From positions 1 to 64,000 of the forward strand of contig NZ_JANQOP010000046.1 of NCBI RefSeq assembly GCF_028285745.1: 64,000 nucleotides of DNA, written 5' to 3'. The translations under genes were made by a program, and so were the position numbers. This DNA comes from Acaryochloris sp. IP29b_bin.137. GTDB taxonomy: Bacteria > Cyanobacteriota > Cyanobacteriia > Thermosynechococcales > Thermosynechococcaceae. Within the stretch, counting starts at the first letter, position 1; the number at the start of each line of letters is the position of its first letter. Under the pieces are notes generated by a model. That model saw nothing but the letters and a program-made list of their open reading frames with translations, had not been told where the DNA came from and made no database searches. Positions 38,100 to 46,664 of this stretch are shown here, in pieces.

Positions 38100-39581
38100 C
38101 TACGCTGGACTCGGGGCTAAAATATGCTCGTCGTAAAACTGTCGGGCAACGGTTTCGATGACGTCATAGGCCTCGACCACTACCAGTCCAGCTTTTTGTA
38201 GTTCTTTCTGCGGACAAGGTCCCACTTTCGAGGCCAACACAGCTTTGCAATCTGAAACCGTGTCGATGATGCCAGTGAGCGTGGCTTCTTCGCCATAGCC
38301 GCCCTGGCAGTAGTCCGCCACCTTCCGATGACCCACAAACTTTGCCTCGTTGGCATCCACTTCGTAAATCATGAACTCCTTGGCATGGCCGAAGTGCTGG
38401 TTAATTAGGCCCCCACCTTTGGTGGCAACGGCCACTAAAACCTTTGGAGAATCAGCAACCTTTACACTCGCCGCTGCCTGTTTTTTCGCTGCAACAGCCG
38501 CTTTATTGGCTTCAATATCCTGATGGGCCGCCTGACGGGCTTCTAGGTTGTAAGCCTCGGGCATTTCCATGAACTTCTCTTTGGTGAATTCCTGACTGCG
38601 GTCTTCACCGAGCAGACCCACGGCATCGGCACGACACTGGCGGCAGTGGCGCATCATTTTCATGTTGCCAGAACACTTATCTTGAACAGCCTTCAGTTCT
38701 TTGGGCTTCGGTCCCCGTTGGCCATTTAAGCCGAAATAGGTGCCATGCTCTGGGGCTGAAATCAGCGGCATGATGTTATGGAGAAAAGCACCGCGAGCAC
38801 GAATGGCTTGATTCACTTCCGGCATATGCTCATCATTGATGCCGGGAATGAGCACCGAGTTGACCTTGCACAGAATGTCTGCTTCTTGGAGAGCCTGCAA
38901 ACCTTCCATCTGGCGTTCATGCAGGATTTTGACTCCTTCAATCCCTCGATAGCGTTTGCGTCGATAGTGTACCCAGGGATAGATTTTCTCACCCACAGTG
39001 GGGTCCACCATATTAATGGTGATGGTGACGTGATCCACATTCAACTGTTTGATCCGATCCACATAATCGGGCAGCATCAGACCATTCGTGGAGAGACAAA
39101 GCTTGATATCCGGTGCTTTGTCAGCAATCAGTTCAAAGGTTCGGAAGGTTTTCTCGGGATTAGCCAGGGGGTCGCCGGGACCGGCAATACCCAGGACTGT
39201 CATTTGGGGAATTTTTCCGGCGACAACCAATACTTTGTGGGCGGCTTCTTCGGGGGTGAGTAACTCACTCACCACCCCAGGGCGGCTTTCATTGGCACAG
39301 TCATATTTGCGGTTGCAGTAATTACATTGGATGTTGCAGGCTGGAGCCACGGCAACATGCATACGGGCATAGTGATGGTGGGCTTCTTCGCTGTAGCAGG
39401 GATGCTTTTCAATACGAGCTTTTAGAGTTTCGCTCATGCTAGTTGAAGCATCGTTTTTGCTACTACAGCCGCAGCCACCGCCAGACGTCTTGACCGTTGT
39501 TTGGGTTTTGGTCAAGGTAATGTCCAGCTCGGGCGTCGTTGTTGGCGCAGGGGCAAGGGCAGTAGATGGCGGTGGCGTCAT
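38100..39581 (-). CDS. nifB: NifB, radical SAM FeMo-cofactor synthase
   Basis: This 493-residue protein (ATG start) has the radical SAM motif [15 protein letters not shown]. Further conserved cysteines lie in [16 protein letters not shown], and a C-terminal NifX-like domain starts at about residue 400 ([20 protein letters not shown]). It builds NifB-co, the core of FeMo-co. The frame stays open and coding-like for 35 codons upstream to a TTG at 39686, but no ribosome site supports that start. The three-box promoter lies about 400 bp upstream. Confidence 0.95.
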   Translation of the reverse strand: MTPPPSTALAPAPTTTPELDITLTKTQTTVKTSGGGCGCSSKNDASTSMSETLKARIEKHPCYSEEAHHHYARMHVAVAPACNIQCNYCNRKYDCANESRPGVVSELLTPEEAAHKVLVVAGKIPQMTVLGIAGPGDPLANPEKTFRTFELIADKAPDIKLCLSTNGLMLPDYVDRIKQLNVDHVTITINMVDPTVGEKIYPWVHYRRKRYRGIEGVKILHERQMEGLQALQEADILCKVNSVLIPGINDEHMPEVNQAIRARGAFLHNIMPLISAPEHGTYFGLNGQRGPKPKELKAVQDKCSGNMKMMRHCRQCRADAVGLLGEDRSQEFTKEKFMEMPEAYNLEARQAAHQDIEANKAAVAAKKQAAASVKVADSPKVLVAVATKGGGLINQHFGHAKEFMIYEVDANEAKFVGHRKVADYCQGGYGEEATLTGIIDTVSDCKAVLASKVGPCPQKELQKAGLVVVEAYDVIETVARQFYDEHILAPSPA

Positions 39582-39906
39582 TGTTTTACGGATGTAAAGG
39601 ACAAAGTCGTCGAGGAAAAATAACGGTGTTGGATTGACGGCATCAGGTCCGTAAACACGGATGAGTTGTTCTACTAGGGCTGCCAAAGCCGGAGAACCAA
39701 GTTAGATACCTGACAATCCAACGTCCGTTTTTTCAAAGTGTGGTGCATTCTCCGAAGCATCCAATCCTTCTCATCACCAATAGATTTCCGAGAGGCAAAA
39801 GCAGTTGGTCTGTTGGCTTTCCCTTAGTAAAGCCACAGATAGAGCCTCAAGAAGGGGTATTACGCCTGAAATCGATTGAGCGAGTAATTTATTGGCTGCT
39901 CGGTGT
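39582..39906 (-). other. nifB leader
   Basis: If transcription starts near 39907, nifB has a leader of about 325 nt. Part of it (39582-39686) is open in the nifB frame and could encode an N-terminal extension ([20 protein letters not shown]). I see no riboswitch or strong hairpin here. Confidence 0.4.
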
Positions 39907-40176
39907 TGAATGAGTTATATCAATGGCTCTAGCAGTGTTGAGAAGAGCCGCCCTGATAGGTTTTATTGGATGATTAACGCTGTACTCAAATACTACAACC
40001 CTTGGCATTCAAGCAATTAATTTTTTTCCTTGATCAGGGTACAGGTATTTCCTGGTCAATCACCTAGCTTTTTGTAGTCTTTACTCTGTAATTTCTGCAC
40101 TCAGCCTAATGCTTGTACTGGTCAGCAATAAGCACTCTTTTTAAGCTCGACTCAGGGACTATTATTTAAGTACTCA
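39907..40176 (-). promoter_or_regulatory. nifB promoter with three TGAGTAC-like boxes
   Basis: On the minus strand TGAGTAC starts at 40176, TGAGTGC at 40103 and TGAGTAC at 39988, giving spacings of 73 and 115 bp. The proximal box lies in GTTGTAGTATTTGAGTACAG. Sixty-nine bases after it stands TATAAC (39919-39914), a likely -10, which puts the start near 39907. The nifP and 61-kb regions repeat this layout. From known Leptolyngbya work, CnfR acts on an element about 76 bp before the nifB and nifP starts, which fits. Confidence 0.75.
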
Positions 40177-40604
40177 AGTTCTCCTTTTTTGCTAGATTCG
40201 ATACCAATAAGAGTGCCGATATTAAGGGCTGAAAATATATCTGTATCCTTTGTGTCAAAAACGCCTATTTATTAGTATCAGATATGACAGTCCTATATTA
40301 AGTGATCTGAAGAGAACCCTAAGTTAGAGACTGTGGATCAACGTTGAATGGAAAATATTAGGAGAGTTTTCAATCAGAATGAGAGTAATCTATAATCCTA
40401 AGCTTTGTATATATAAAGCTGTACTTCGACTGATCGCCAACATCATAATGGGTAAGCCCACTTTGATATCTATCAAGCGTTAACTCAGTATTAGTACATC
40501 AACTAAGATTGTTAAGGAAGACTCAACTAATTAAATGTAATTTTGCAAGATCTGCTACATTTTTAATTCATGACTTATGTATAAAACATTCACAAAATAA
40601 ACTT
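40177..40604. other. Central part of the nifB–nifP intergenic region
   Basis: This AT-rich stretch of about 430 bp lies between the two divergent promoter arrays. I see no gene, tRNA or strong hairpin in it. Confidence 0.5.
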
Positions 40605-40876
40605 TGAGTACATAGAAAACTGCTTTAAGACCAGGTCAATTAAAAAGGCATTAATCTTATCAATAAAGGCTTTGAACTGAGTACAAAAAAACTTGTGCCC
40701 TAGGTTTAAAATACCTGCCCCTTAACGCTAAAACACCCGTCCCTTGTCCCCCAATAATTTTGAAATGCTTGGTACATCAATGTTGTAACCGTTGAGTATA
40801 AGGTTAATAGTTCTAGTAATTCTGGATTGGGCCTTCGCGATCGCAATTCAGAAACCACAATTGCTATAAGCAGAGA
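40605..40876 (+). promoter_or_regulatory. nifP promoter with three TGAGTAC-like boxes
   Basis: TGAGTAC begins at 40605 and 40678 and TGAGTAT at 40793, giving spacings of 73 and 115 bp as for nifB. The proximal box context is GTTGTAACCGTTGAGTATA. TATAAG at 40865-40870 is a likely -10, 72 bp after the box start, which puts transcription near 40876, about 20 bp before the nifP ATG. Confidence 0.75.
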
Positions 40877-40896
40877 AAGACATTCCCCTCTGTGCC

Positions 40897-41622
40897 ATGT
40901 CCCCCTCCCTGTCCCGCATCTCTATCCAGCCTCTCTTGCTGTGGGCAGGAGAACTTCAGTGCTCGATCTTAGAGGACTTCGCCATTATCTTTAAGCGTGA
41001 TCCAGCCGCTCGCAACTGGCTGGAGGTCCTGTGCTGTTATCCGGGGCTGCACGCCCTTGCCGCTCATCGGCTGGCCCATACGCTCCACCGTCGAGGGGTC
41101 TCTTTTTTACCTCGCTTCATTTCTCATCTCGCTCGCTTATTGACCGGGATTGAAATCCATCCTGGTGCCCAACTCGGTAAGGGCGTTTTTATTGATCACG
41201 GCATGGGGGTTGTCATTGGTGAAACCGCCATTGTTGGTGACTACACTCTTATTTATCAAGGTGTCACCTTAGGTGGCACTGGCAAGGAAACAGGCAAGCG
41301 CCACCCCACTGTAGGCAGCCGGGTGGTGGTGGGTACTGGAGCCAAGGTCCTCGGTGATATTCAAATTGGCAACCACGCCCGCATTGGAGCGAACTCTGTT
41401 GTCTTAAAAGATGTGCCGCCAGACTGCACGGCAGTTGGCATTCCCAGCCGGAATGTCTGCAAATATAACACCGCCATTCCACCTCTAGAGCATAATCGGC
41501 TCCCTGATGTAGAGGCATCGACGTTGCGGTTGCTCTTGGATCGCATCGAAACCTTAGAGAGCCAGATGCAAAATCTTACCCGCCCATCCCTTTCACCCCT
41601 GGAGTCCCATCCCCATGAATAA
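40897..41622 (+). CDS. nifP: Serine O-acetyltransferase (NifP)
   Basis: This 241-residue CysE-type enzyme has the left-handed β-helix hexapeptides ([29 protein letters not shown]) and the catalytic loop [13 protein letters not shown]. It makes O-acetylserine, the carbon partner of sulfide in cysteine synthesis. Its place at the head of a nif transcript marks it as the nif-dedicated copy (NifP), raising cysteine for NifS. No strong ribosome site is seen. Confidence 0.92.
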   Translation: MSPSLSRISIQPLLLWAGELQCSILEDFAIIFKRDPAARNWLEVLCCYPGLHALAAHRLAHTLHRRGVSFLPRFISHLARLLTGIEIHPGAQLGKGVFIDHGMGVVIGETAIVGDYTLIYQGVTLGGTGKETGKRHPTVGSRVVVGTGAKVLGDIQIGNHARIGANSVVLKDVPPDCTAVGIPSRNVCKYNTAIPPLEHNRLPDVEASTLRLLLDRIETLESQMQNLTRPSLSPLESHPHE

Positions 41623-41881
41623 GTCTACGTCTACTGTCCCAGAATGGGGACATATTGTCTCTGTGCATCAAGGTGATCGCTGGTCGGTCAAGCATCGTTT
41701 GCAAGAACTTAAGATTCCTTGTGCCTGCCCCTCTGATGGAACCCTTCGCGTCAAGGTTCACCACCCCTTGGCATTGGTGTTGGTACATAGTGTTGTTCGA
41801 CGATTCACACTATCCCGACAAGTAGGCGTAGATTGGCTTGAACGTTGTTGGGGAACTAAGGTTGCCTGCCCAAACCATTAG
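41615..41881 (+). CDS. Small hypothetical protein after nifP
   Basis: This 88-residue protein starts inside the end of nifP (8-bp overlap). It contains [20 protein letters not shown] and ends with two further cysteines. I do not recognise a named family, but small genes of this kind follow nifP in other cyanobacterial nif clusters. The translational coupling supports a function linked to nif. Confidence 0.65.
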   Translation: MNKSTSTVPEWGHIVSVHQGDRWSVKHRLQELKIPCACPSDGTLRVKVHHPLALVLVHSVVRRFTLSRQVGVDWLERCWGTKVACPNH

Positions 41882-41951
41882 GTTTGAATTTTGAATTCCA
41901 CCATGCATCAGTCATGACTCGTAACTAGATCACCTCATCGGAGTACTTTAT

Positions 41952-42500
41952 ATGACCTCTCAACTCGATCAAAATCTTGTCCGGGCCTTTGGTGAAGTGG
42001 GGGACAACCCCGTGGGCCTTGAATCAGATGTGACTATTGTTATCTGTGAAGGACTTAATCTTGTCTATGCCAGCTTTCAAGCCCTTTATCTCCAGTATCA
42101 GAAACATCATTTTGTGGTTGAAGGGGCAGAATTCTATTCAATCCATGAATTCTTTCAAGAAAGCTATGGGGCAACCCAAGAACATGGCCACGATGTTGCT
42201 GAACGCCTCAATGGTTTGGGCGGTGTCCCCGTTGGCAATTTTACCTCCCTCGCCGAACATTGCTGCTTTCCCCCAGAGACGGATGGAATTTATACCTGCC
42301 GTCAGATGCTAGAAAACGATTTAACTGCAGAACAAATGATTATTGCGCTACTCCGGCGTCTTGCCACCCAGGCTGAAAGTGTGGGAGATCGCGCCACCCG
42401 CTACCTCTACGATGAGATTTTACTGAAAACAGAAGATCGAGCCTTTCACTTGGCTCACTTCCTTGCTCAAGATAGCCTCACGGGTGTCTTGTCGACGTGA
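41952..42500 (+). CDS. Dps-type ferritin with atypical ferroxidase site
   Basis: This 182-residue mini-ferritin matches Dps ([46 protein letters not shown]). Dps oxidises Fe(II) at sites between subunits and stores iron in a 12-mer. By hand alignment to E. coli Dps, Asp78 is His here and Asp67 is Gln, while the two site histidines and Glu82 remain. Such a His-type centre is known from a cyanobacterial Dps class (Nostoc Dps4) that reacts with O2. In a nif operon it could store iron and consume oxygen; that role is inference. Confidence 0.85.
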   Translation: MTSQLDQNLVRAFGEVGDNPVGLESDVTIVICEGLNLVYASFQALYLQYQKHHFVVEGAEFYSIHEFFQESYGATQEHGHDVAERLNGLGGVPVGNFTSLAEHCCFPPETDGIYTCRQMLENDLTAEQMIIALLRRLATQAESVGDRATRYLYDEILLKTEDRAFHLAHFLAQDSLTGVLST

Positions 42501-42861
42501 ATTGAACCCAAAGCTTACCCAGCCCGAATCCAACTTCCTTGTTAACAGAGGAGAGAGCAACCTCTGCTCCTTCATATCCATGGAGTACCTAACTTTGGAC
42601 AATCAACTCATGTGGGAGACCTTGCTCATACAACTTTTAAGATTTTGGGTGATCTGTTGTGCCTTGGGCTGTTATCTCTTGCTTGAGGATCAAGAAAATG
42701 AGGGAGAGTGCACAACTCTCTGCTGGTATCAAACTTTTAATGCCATCCGATGTCGGCAATGTACAGCTGGGACACGGTGCCACCTCTGACACCTATGCAC
42801 GCACACCCAGCCCCACATCTATTCCCTTACGACTAGTCCTACCTGCCTTTTGGAGGTTGTA
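42501..42861. other. Spacer between dps and nifV
   Basis: These 361 bp hold no certain gene. A 69-codon frame from ATG at 42580 to 42789 has one hydrophobic helix (LLIQLLRFWVICCALGCYLL) and a Cys-rich tail; it could be a small membrane protein, but it has no ribosome site. GGAGG at 42852-42856 serves nifV. Confidence 0.4.
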
Positions 42862-44004
42862 ATGACGACTCCGCCCCAGATTTACATTAATGACACCACC
42901 CTACGAGATGGTGAACAGGCTGCAGGAATTGCTTTCAATGTAGAAGAAAAAATTGAGATCGCAACCTTCCTCGACCGCATCGGGGTTCATGAACTAGAGG
43001 TCGGTATTCCTGCCATGGGCGGGGACGAAGCGGCTGCAATTCGTGAGATCGTTAACCTCGACCTCAATGCCCATCTGCTGGGATGGAACCGCGCCGTCCT
43101 TTCAGATATTCAAGCTTCTATTCAATGTGGCCTGAAGCGAATTCACATTTCCATTCCCGTTTCTGACATCCAAATTCAAGTTAAGTTTCAAGGCAACTGG
43201 ACCCGCGCTCTGGATCAACTGAGAGAGGCTATCACCTTTGCTCGCGATCATGGCCTAGCCGTGAGCGTTGGCGGTGAAGATAGCTCCCGTGCTAACGAGC
43301 ACTTCTTGATAGACGTTGCTCAATCTGCCGCAGAATGGGGTGCGTTCCGCTTCCGTTTTTGTGACACCGTGGGCATTCTTGATCCATTTACCACCCATCA
43401 AAAAGTACAGGCCCTGGTTGCTGCCCTCCCGATTCCTGTAGAAATGCACACCCATAACGACCTAGGCATGGCAACTGCCAATGCCCTTGCGGGTGTCCGA
43501 GCTGGAGCCATCTCCATTAACACCACTGTCAACGGTTTAGGAGAACGGGCAGGTAATGCGGCGATAGAAGAAGTGGTTATGGCTCTGAAGCAAACCTATG
43601 GCCTCAAAACCGGCATCCAAACCCAACATTTTTTATCACTATCCCGCTTGATCGCGAAAACAATAAACTGTCCAGTGCCACCCTGGAAAGCAATCGTTGG
43701 CGATAATACTTTTGCCCATGAATCGGGTATTCACGCTCACGGCGTGCTAGAGAATCCACAGACTTACGAACCTTTTGCCCCCCAAGACGTGGGGTGGCAT
43801 CGCCGTTTAGTAGTTGGTAAGCACTCGGGTCGTCACCTCCTCAATCAAATCCTCCAGCACCACGGTATCAGCCTCCCCCCAACCCAAAGTCAATCCGTAC
43901 TGGATGCAGTCCGTGATTATGCCACCCAGGTGAAAAGGGGCCTCACGGCCGATGAACTCCTCAACCTTGTCCCCCCTGGGATGAGTGGCCCCTCTTTTCC
44001 TTAG
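42862..44004 (+). CDS. nifV: Homocitrate synthase
   Basis: This 380-residue enzyme condenses acetyl-CoA and 2-oxoglutarate to homocitrate, the organic ligand of FeMo-co. The signatures are INDTTLRDGEQAAGIAF, the metal histidines in EMHTHNDLGMATANAL and VNGLGERAGNAAIEE. The ATG at 42862 is placed correctly behind GGAGG; a TTG at 42850 precedes the ribosome site and is not used. Confidence 0.95.
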   Translation: MTTPPQIYINDTTLRDGEQAAGIAFNVEEKIEIATFLDRIGVHELEVGIPAMGGDEAAAIREIVNLDLNAHLLGWNRAVLSDIQASIQCGLKRIHISIPVSDIQIQVKFQGNWTRALDQLREAITFARDHGLAVSVGGEDSSRANEHFLIDVAQSAAEWGAFRFRFCDTVGILDPFTTHQKVQALVAALPIPVEMHTHNDLGMATANALAGVRAGAISINTTVNGLGERAGNAAIEEVVMALKQTYGLKTGIQTQHFLSLSRLIAKTINCPVPPWKAIVGDNTFAHESGIHAHGVLENPQTYEPFAPQDVGWHRRLVVGKHSGRHLLNQILQHHGISLPPTQSQSVLDAVRDYATQVKRGLTADELLNLVPPGMSGPSFP

Positions 44005-44058
44005 CCTTTCACTTTAATCTTGTCTTCTTCCCTCAATCATCTCTCTCAGGATCGCCCT

Positions 44059-44262
44059 ATGAAAGTCATGCTCCACACCAACCGCACTGGCCAACTCATG
44101 GTCTACGTCGCCAAAAAAGATCTCGAAGCACCCGTTGTCAAACAAGCTCAGGCAAAAAACGCTCATATTTTTACTCTATCTAATGGTTGGGAGTTATTGG
44201 TGACAGGGCTCAGTGATCCCATTCAAACCCCCCAAACCGTCCGAGCGACCCGTTTGAACTAA
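44059..44262 (+). CDS. nifT: NifT/FixU
   Basis: This 67-residue protein (MKVMLHTNRTGQLMVYVAKK, DLEAPVV) matches NifT/FixU, a small conserved nif protein without a known activity. The ATG at 44059 agrees with the family start; the frame opens further upstream with TTG, but those codons are not NifT-like. The usual neighbour nifZ has moved to the nifK side. Confidence 0.9.
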   Translation: MKVMLHTNRTGQLMVYVAKKDLEAPVVKQAQAKNAHIFTLSNGWELLVTGLSDPIQTPQTVRATRLN

Positions 44263-44301
44263 GTCCATTACCGCCTGTTTGATGGGCAGAGGAGAACACC
44301 C

Positions 44302-44952
44302 ATGTCAACCACTCCACCTTGGATTTTTAATTTAGAAGGCACTTTTCTGGGGTTCTTTGGTAACGATCCAGATCAACCCAAATCACTCCTGCTTGAGGTA
44401 GAGGAAGAAGAAATTCCCATCAAGCTCCCTAAACCTCTGCGGGCGTCCCTACGACAACGTCTCAAGCTGGGCGATCGCATCTGTTGTATTGGTCGCAGCC
44501 AAATCCATGGAGAGGCGGGTGTGATTAAGCTACAAGCTTATACTCTCTTTTCTCTCCCACCTCACTCAGGGGGCAGATCAGGCCCGTGCCCTCCCTCACC
44601 TCCCGCTGTGTCCCACATTGGGCTAACACATAACCCTAAATTGGAGTGTCCGTTGGATCAACCACAGCGTAAGCGGGCCAAAATCTTGGTTTGCAAAAAG
44701 TCTGGCTGCCAAAAGCAAGGTGGGTATCAACTCATGGCAGCCCTGGAAGGGCTCCTTCAAGCGCATCAGCTCCAGGATCAAGTTGAGATCCAATACTCAG
44801 GCTGTCAAAAGCGTTGCTCAAAAGCTCCCAGTCTGACGGTTATGCCGGGCAAGCATCGTTACGAACGGCTCACCCCAGAGCGCTTAATGACCATCATCCA
44901 AACACATTTTTGTGTTTCAGAGCCTCATTCTCTATCCCACCATGTTGACTAA
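44302..44952 (+). CDS. 2Fe-2S thioredoxin-like ferredoxin domain protein
   Basis: This 216-residue protein has an N-terminal β-rich part (ICCIGRSQIHGEAGVIKLQA, OB-like), a proline-rich linker and a C-terminal thioredoxin-like [2Fe-2S] domain. Its likely ligands lie in VCKKSGCQKQGG and YSGCQKRCSKAPSLTVMPG. Such proteins are common in cyanobacterial nif regions and may carry electrons or clusters; the partner is unknown. Its end overlaps the next gene by 11 bp. Confidence 0.8.
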   Translation: MSTTPPWIFNLEGTFLGFFGNDPDQPKSLLLEVEEEEIPIKLPKPLRASLRQRLKLGDRICCIGRSQIHGEAGVIKLQAYTLFSLPPHSGGRSGPCPPSPPAVSHIGLTHNPKLECPLDQPQRKRAKILVCKKSGCQKQGGYQLMAALEGLLQAHQLQDQVEIQYSGCQKRCSKAPSLTVMPGKHRYERLTPERLMTIIQTHFCVSEPHSLSHHVD

Positions 44953-45499
44953 TCCGACTGCTAACACCGTTCAATCCCCTCGGGCGGGTCGCTCCATCGA
45001 CGCTGCGAACGCTATAGGCCCGCATTTTTATTATTTTGCCTATGGATCCTGTATGTGCCCGGTGGATCTCAAGCGCTCTCTAGGGGAGAAGACCCATCCC
45101 TACGTTGTTGGTCCTGCAAAATTGCAGGGATATCGCTTGGGCTTTCACTACTATTCTGCCCACCGCCAATGTGGTGCCCTCGATCTCTTGCCCGAGCAAG
45201 GCAGTGTCGTCCACGGCGTACTCTATCGATTGCCCTGGCGACTCAGCGATCGCTTGGATCAACGGGAAGGGGTTGAGCAGGGTGGCTATCGTCATGAACA
45301 GGTAACTGTCCAAAGGAATAACCAGACCTATCACCCAGTTCGGACCTATCTCGCTGTGCAAAAAACTACAGCTGAAGTTCCCCCGAATGATTGGTACTTC
45401 AATGTAGTCATGCGAGGTGCCACTACCTGTAAGTTGCCAGAGCAATACTGCTGGCAACTATTTCAACATATGCATAGCCTCCAATTGGCCTATGTCTAA
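44942..45499 (+). CDS. Gamma-glutamylcyclotransferase-like protein
   Basis: This 185-residue protein has the GGCT fold signature FYYFAYGSCMCPVDLKR, then YRLGFHYYSAHRQCGALDL and the catalytic Glu region DQREGVEQGGY. GGCT enzymes cleave γ-glutamyl peptides to 5-oxoproline. The real substrate here is unknown. I use the ATG at 44942, not a GTG at 44912. It overlaps its neighbours on both sides, so the four genes from 44302 are translationally linked. Confidence 0.78.
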   Translation: MLTNPTANTVQSPRAGRSIDAANAIGPHFYYFAYGSCMCPVDLKRSLGEKTHPYVVGPAKLQGYRLGFHYYSAHRQCGALDLLPEQGSVVHGVLYRLPWRLSDRLDQREGVEQGGYRHEQVTVQRNNQTYHPVRTYLAVQKTTAEVPPNDWYFNVVMRGATTCKLPEQYCWQLFQHMHSLQLAYV

Positions 45500-46532
45500 G
45501 CCCATCACGCTCACTGCATCGGGAGGTCTAGTCACGATGGAACGTAACAGTAAACACCCCCCCACTTCGCTGATGGGGAGTGAGATCGCCATCCCGGTCG
45601 GAGACAATATTCCCCAGCTCAAAAAGGCCATAGAAGATTTAAAGTCTGATGCTGTTCCATCCTATGCAGTCCCTGTTGATCGGATCATTCCACTCCAACT
45701 ACCGGAAAATATGAAGCAGCCAAGGCTGTATTTCGATCCTCGAAAAATGGAATTGCTCCAAGACTCTATCCATAAATATGGGGTGCTTGAACCTATTCTG
45801 TTGAGACCCAGTCAAGGTAGTTTTTTTGAGGTCGTTAGCGGTGAACGACGATGGCGATGTTGTCAGACCCTCGCGCTCAAGACTATTCCTGGCATTGTGC
45901 GCGACATGTCCGACACAGTAGCGTTAGAAGCAGCCATTATTGCCCATCTCCTCAGCGAAGATATTTCGCTGATTGAACAAACCGAAAGTATCCTGGGCCT
46001 CCTCGCTTTAAGACTTTGTCTATCGTTTGAGGATCTGAAGGTATCACTGTATAAAGTCAAGAATTCACAAGCTCGGGGGGCTGTAAATCCGGGTGTGTTT
46101 AGCGATCAACAGTATAAAGTCATTCAAGAGATATTGGGCGAGTTTGGACTCAAACTATCGAGTTTTGTTTCCAATCGTCTGCCATTACTTAAGTTAGCTC
46201 CCAGCATCTTAGCCTCAGTTCGAGCCGGTGAACTCTCACCCACCAATGCTATATTAATCAACCGCCAGCCCCCTGAATATCATGATTCTTTAATCTCTCA
46301 GGCTCAGGGAAAGACGAAAAGTGAGGTCAGGGCACTGATCAGGGCCATAGGGTATTCAGCGCCACCATCCATCGCCAAAAACTGTATATCTGAGCAGATA
46401 TTCGAACGAATCAAGTCGTTTCACAAGAAAAAACCATTGTTCGATCAGCCGGAAATTATCGATCGTCTGATGAAAATAGATTTGTTGCTAGGGGAGATCG
46501 AAGCGCTTGCTCAGCAAATAAAGCAACATTGA
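45492..46532 (+). CDS. ParB-like N-terminal domain protein in the nif operon
   Basis: This 346-residue protein has a ParB/Srx-type domain (VPVDRIIPLQL, LLQDSIHKYGVLEPILLRPS, EVVSGERRWRCCQTLAL) and a helical ParB-like middle (HLLSEDISLIEQTESILGLL). No ParA is near, so chromosome partition is unlikely; it may be a regulator or a CTPase-type switch. The start at 45492 overlaps the GGCT stop by eight bases. An ATG at 45537 is an alternative. Confidence 0.8.
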   Translation: MSKPITLTASGGLVTMERNSKHPPTSLMGSEIAIPVGDNIPQLKKAIEDLKSDAVPSYAVPVDRIIPLQLPENMKQPRLYFDPRKMELLQDSIHKYGVLEPILLRPSQGSFFEVVSGERRWRCCQTLALKTIPGIVRDMSDTVALEAAIIAHLLSEDISLIEQTESILGLLALRLCLSFEDLKVSLYKVKNSQARGAVNPGVFSDQQYKVIQEILGEFGLKLSSFVSNRLPLLKLAPSILASVRAGELSPTNAILINRQPPEYHDSLISQAQGKTKSEVRALIRAIGYSAPPSIAKNCISEQIFERIKSFHKKKPLFDQPEIIDRLMKIDLLLGEIEALAQQIKQH

Positions 46533-46664
46533 CGCCACAGACTATCCAGATTCAACCACCATTGCCCGCTAATTCAAGTTTGTAAGCATCCTGTTTGTGT
46601 GCCAACAGCCTTGTTCCAAGATGTCTCCATCCATCTGTAATCGTTGTTCTTCGGTAAGCCCTTG

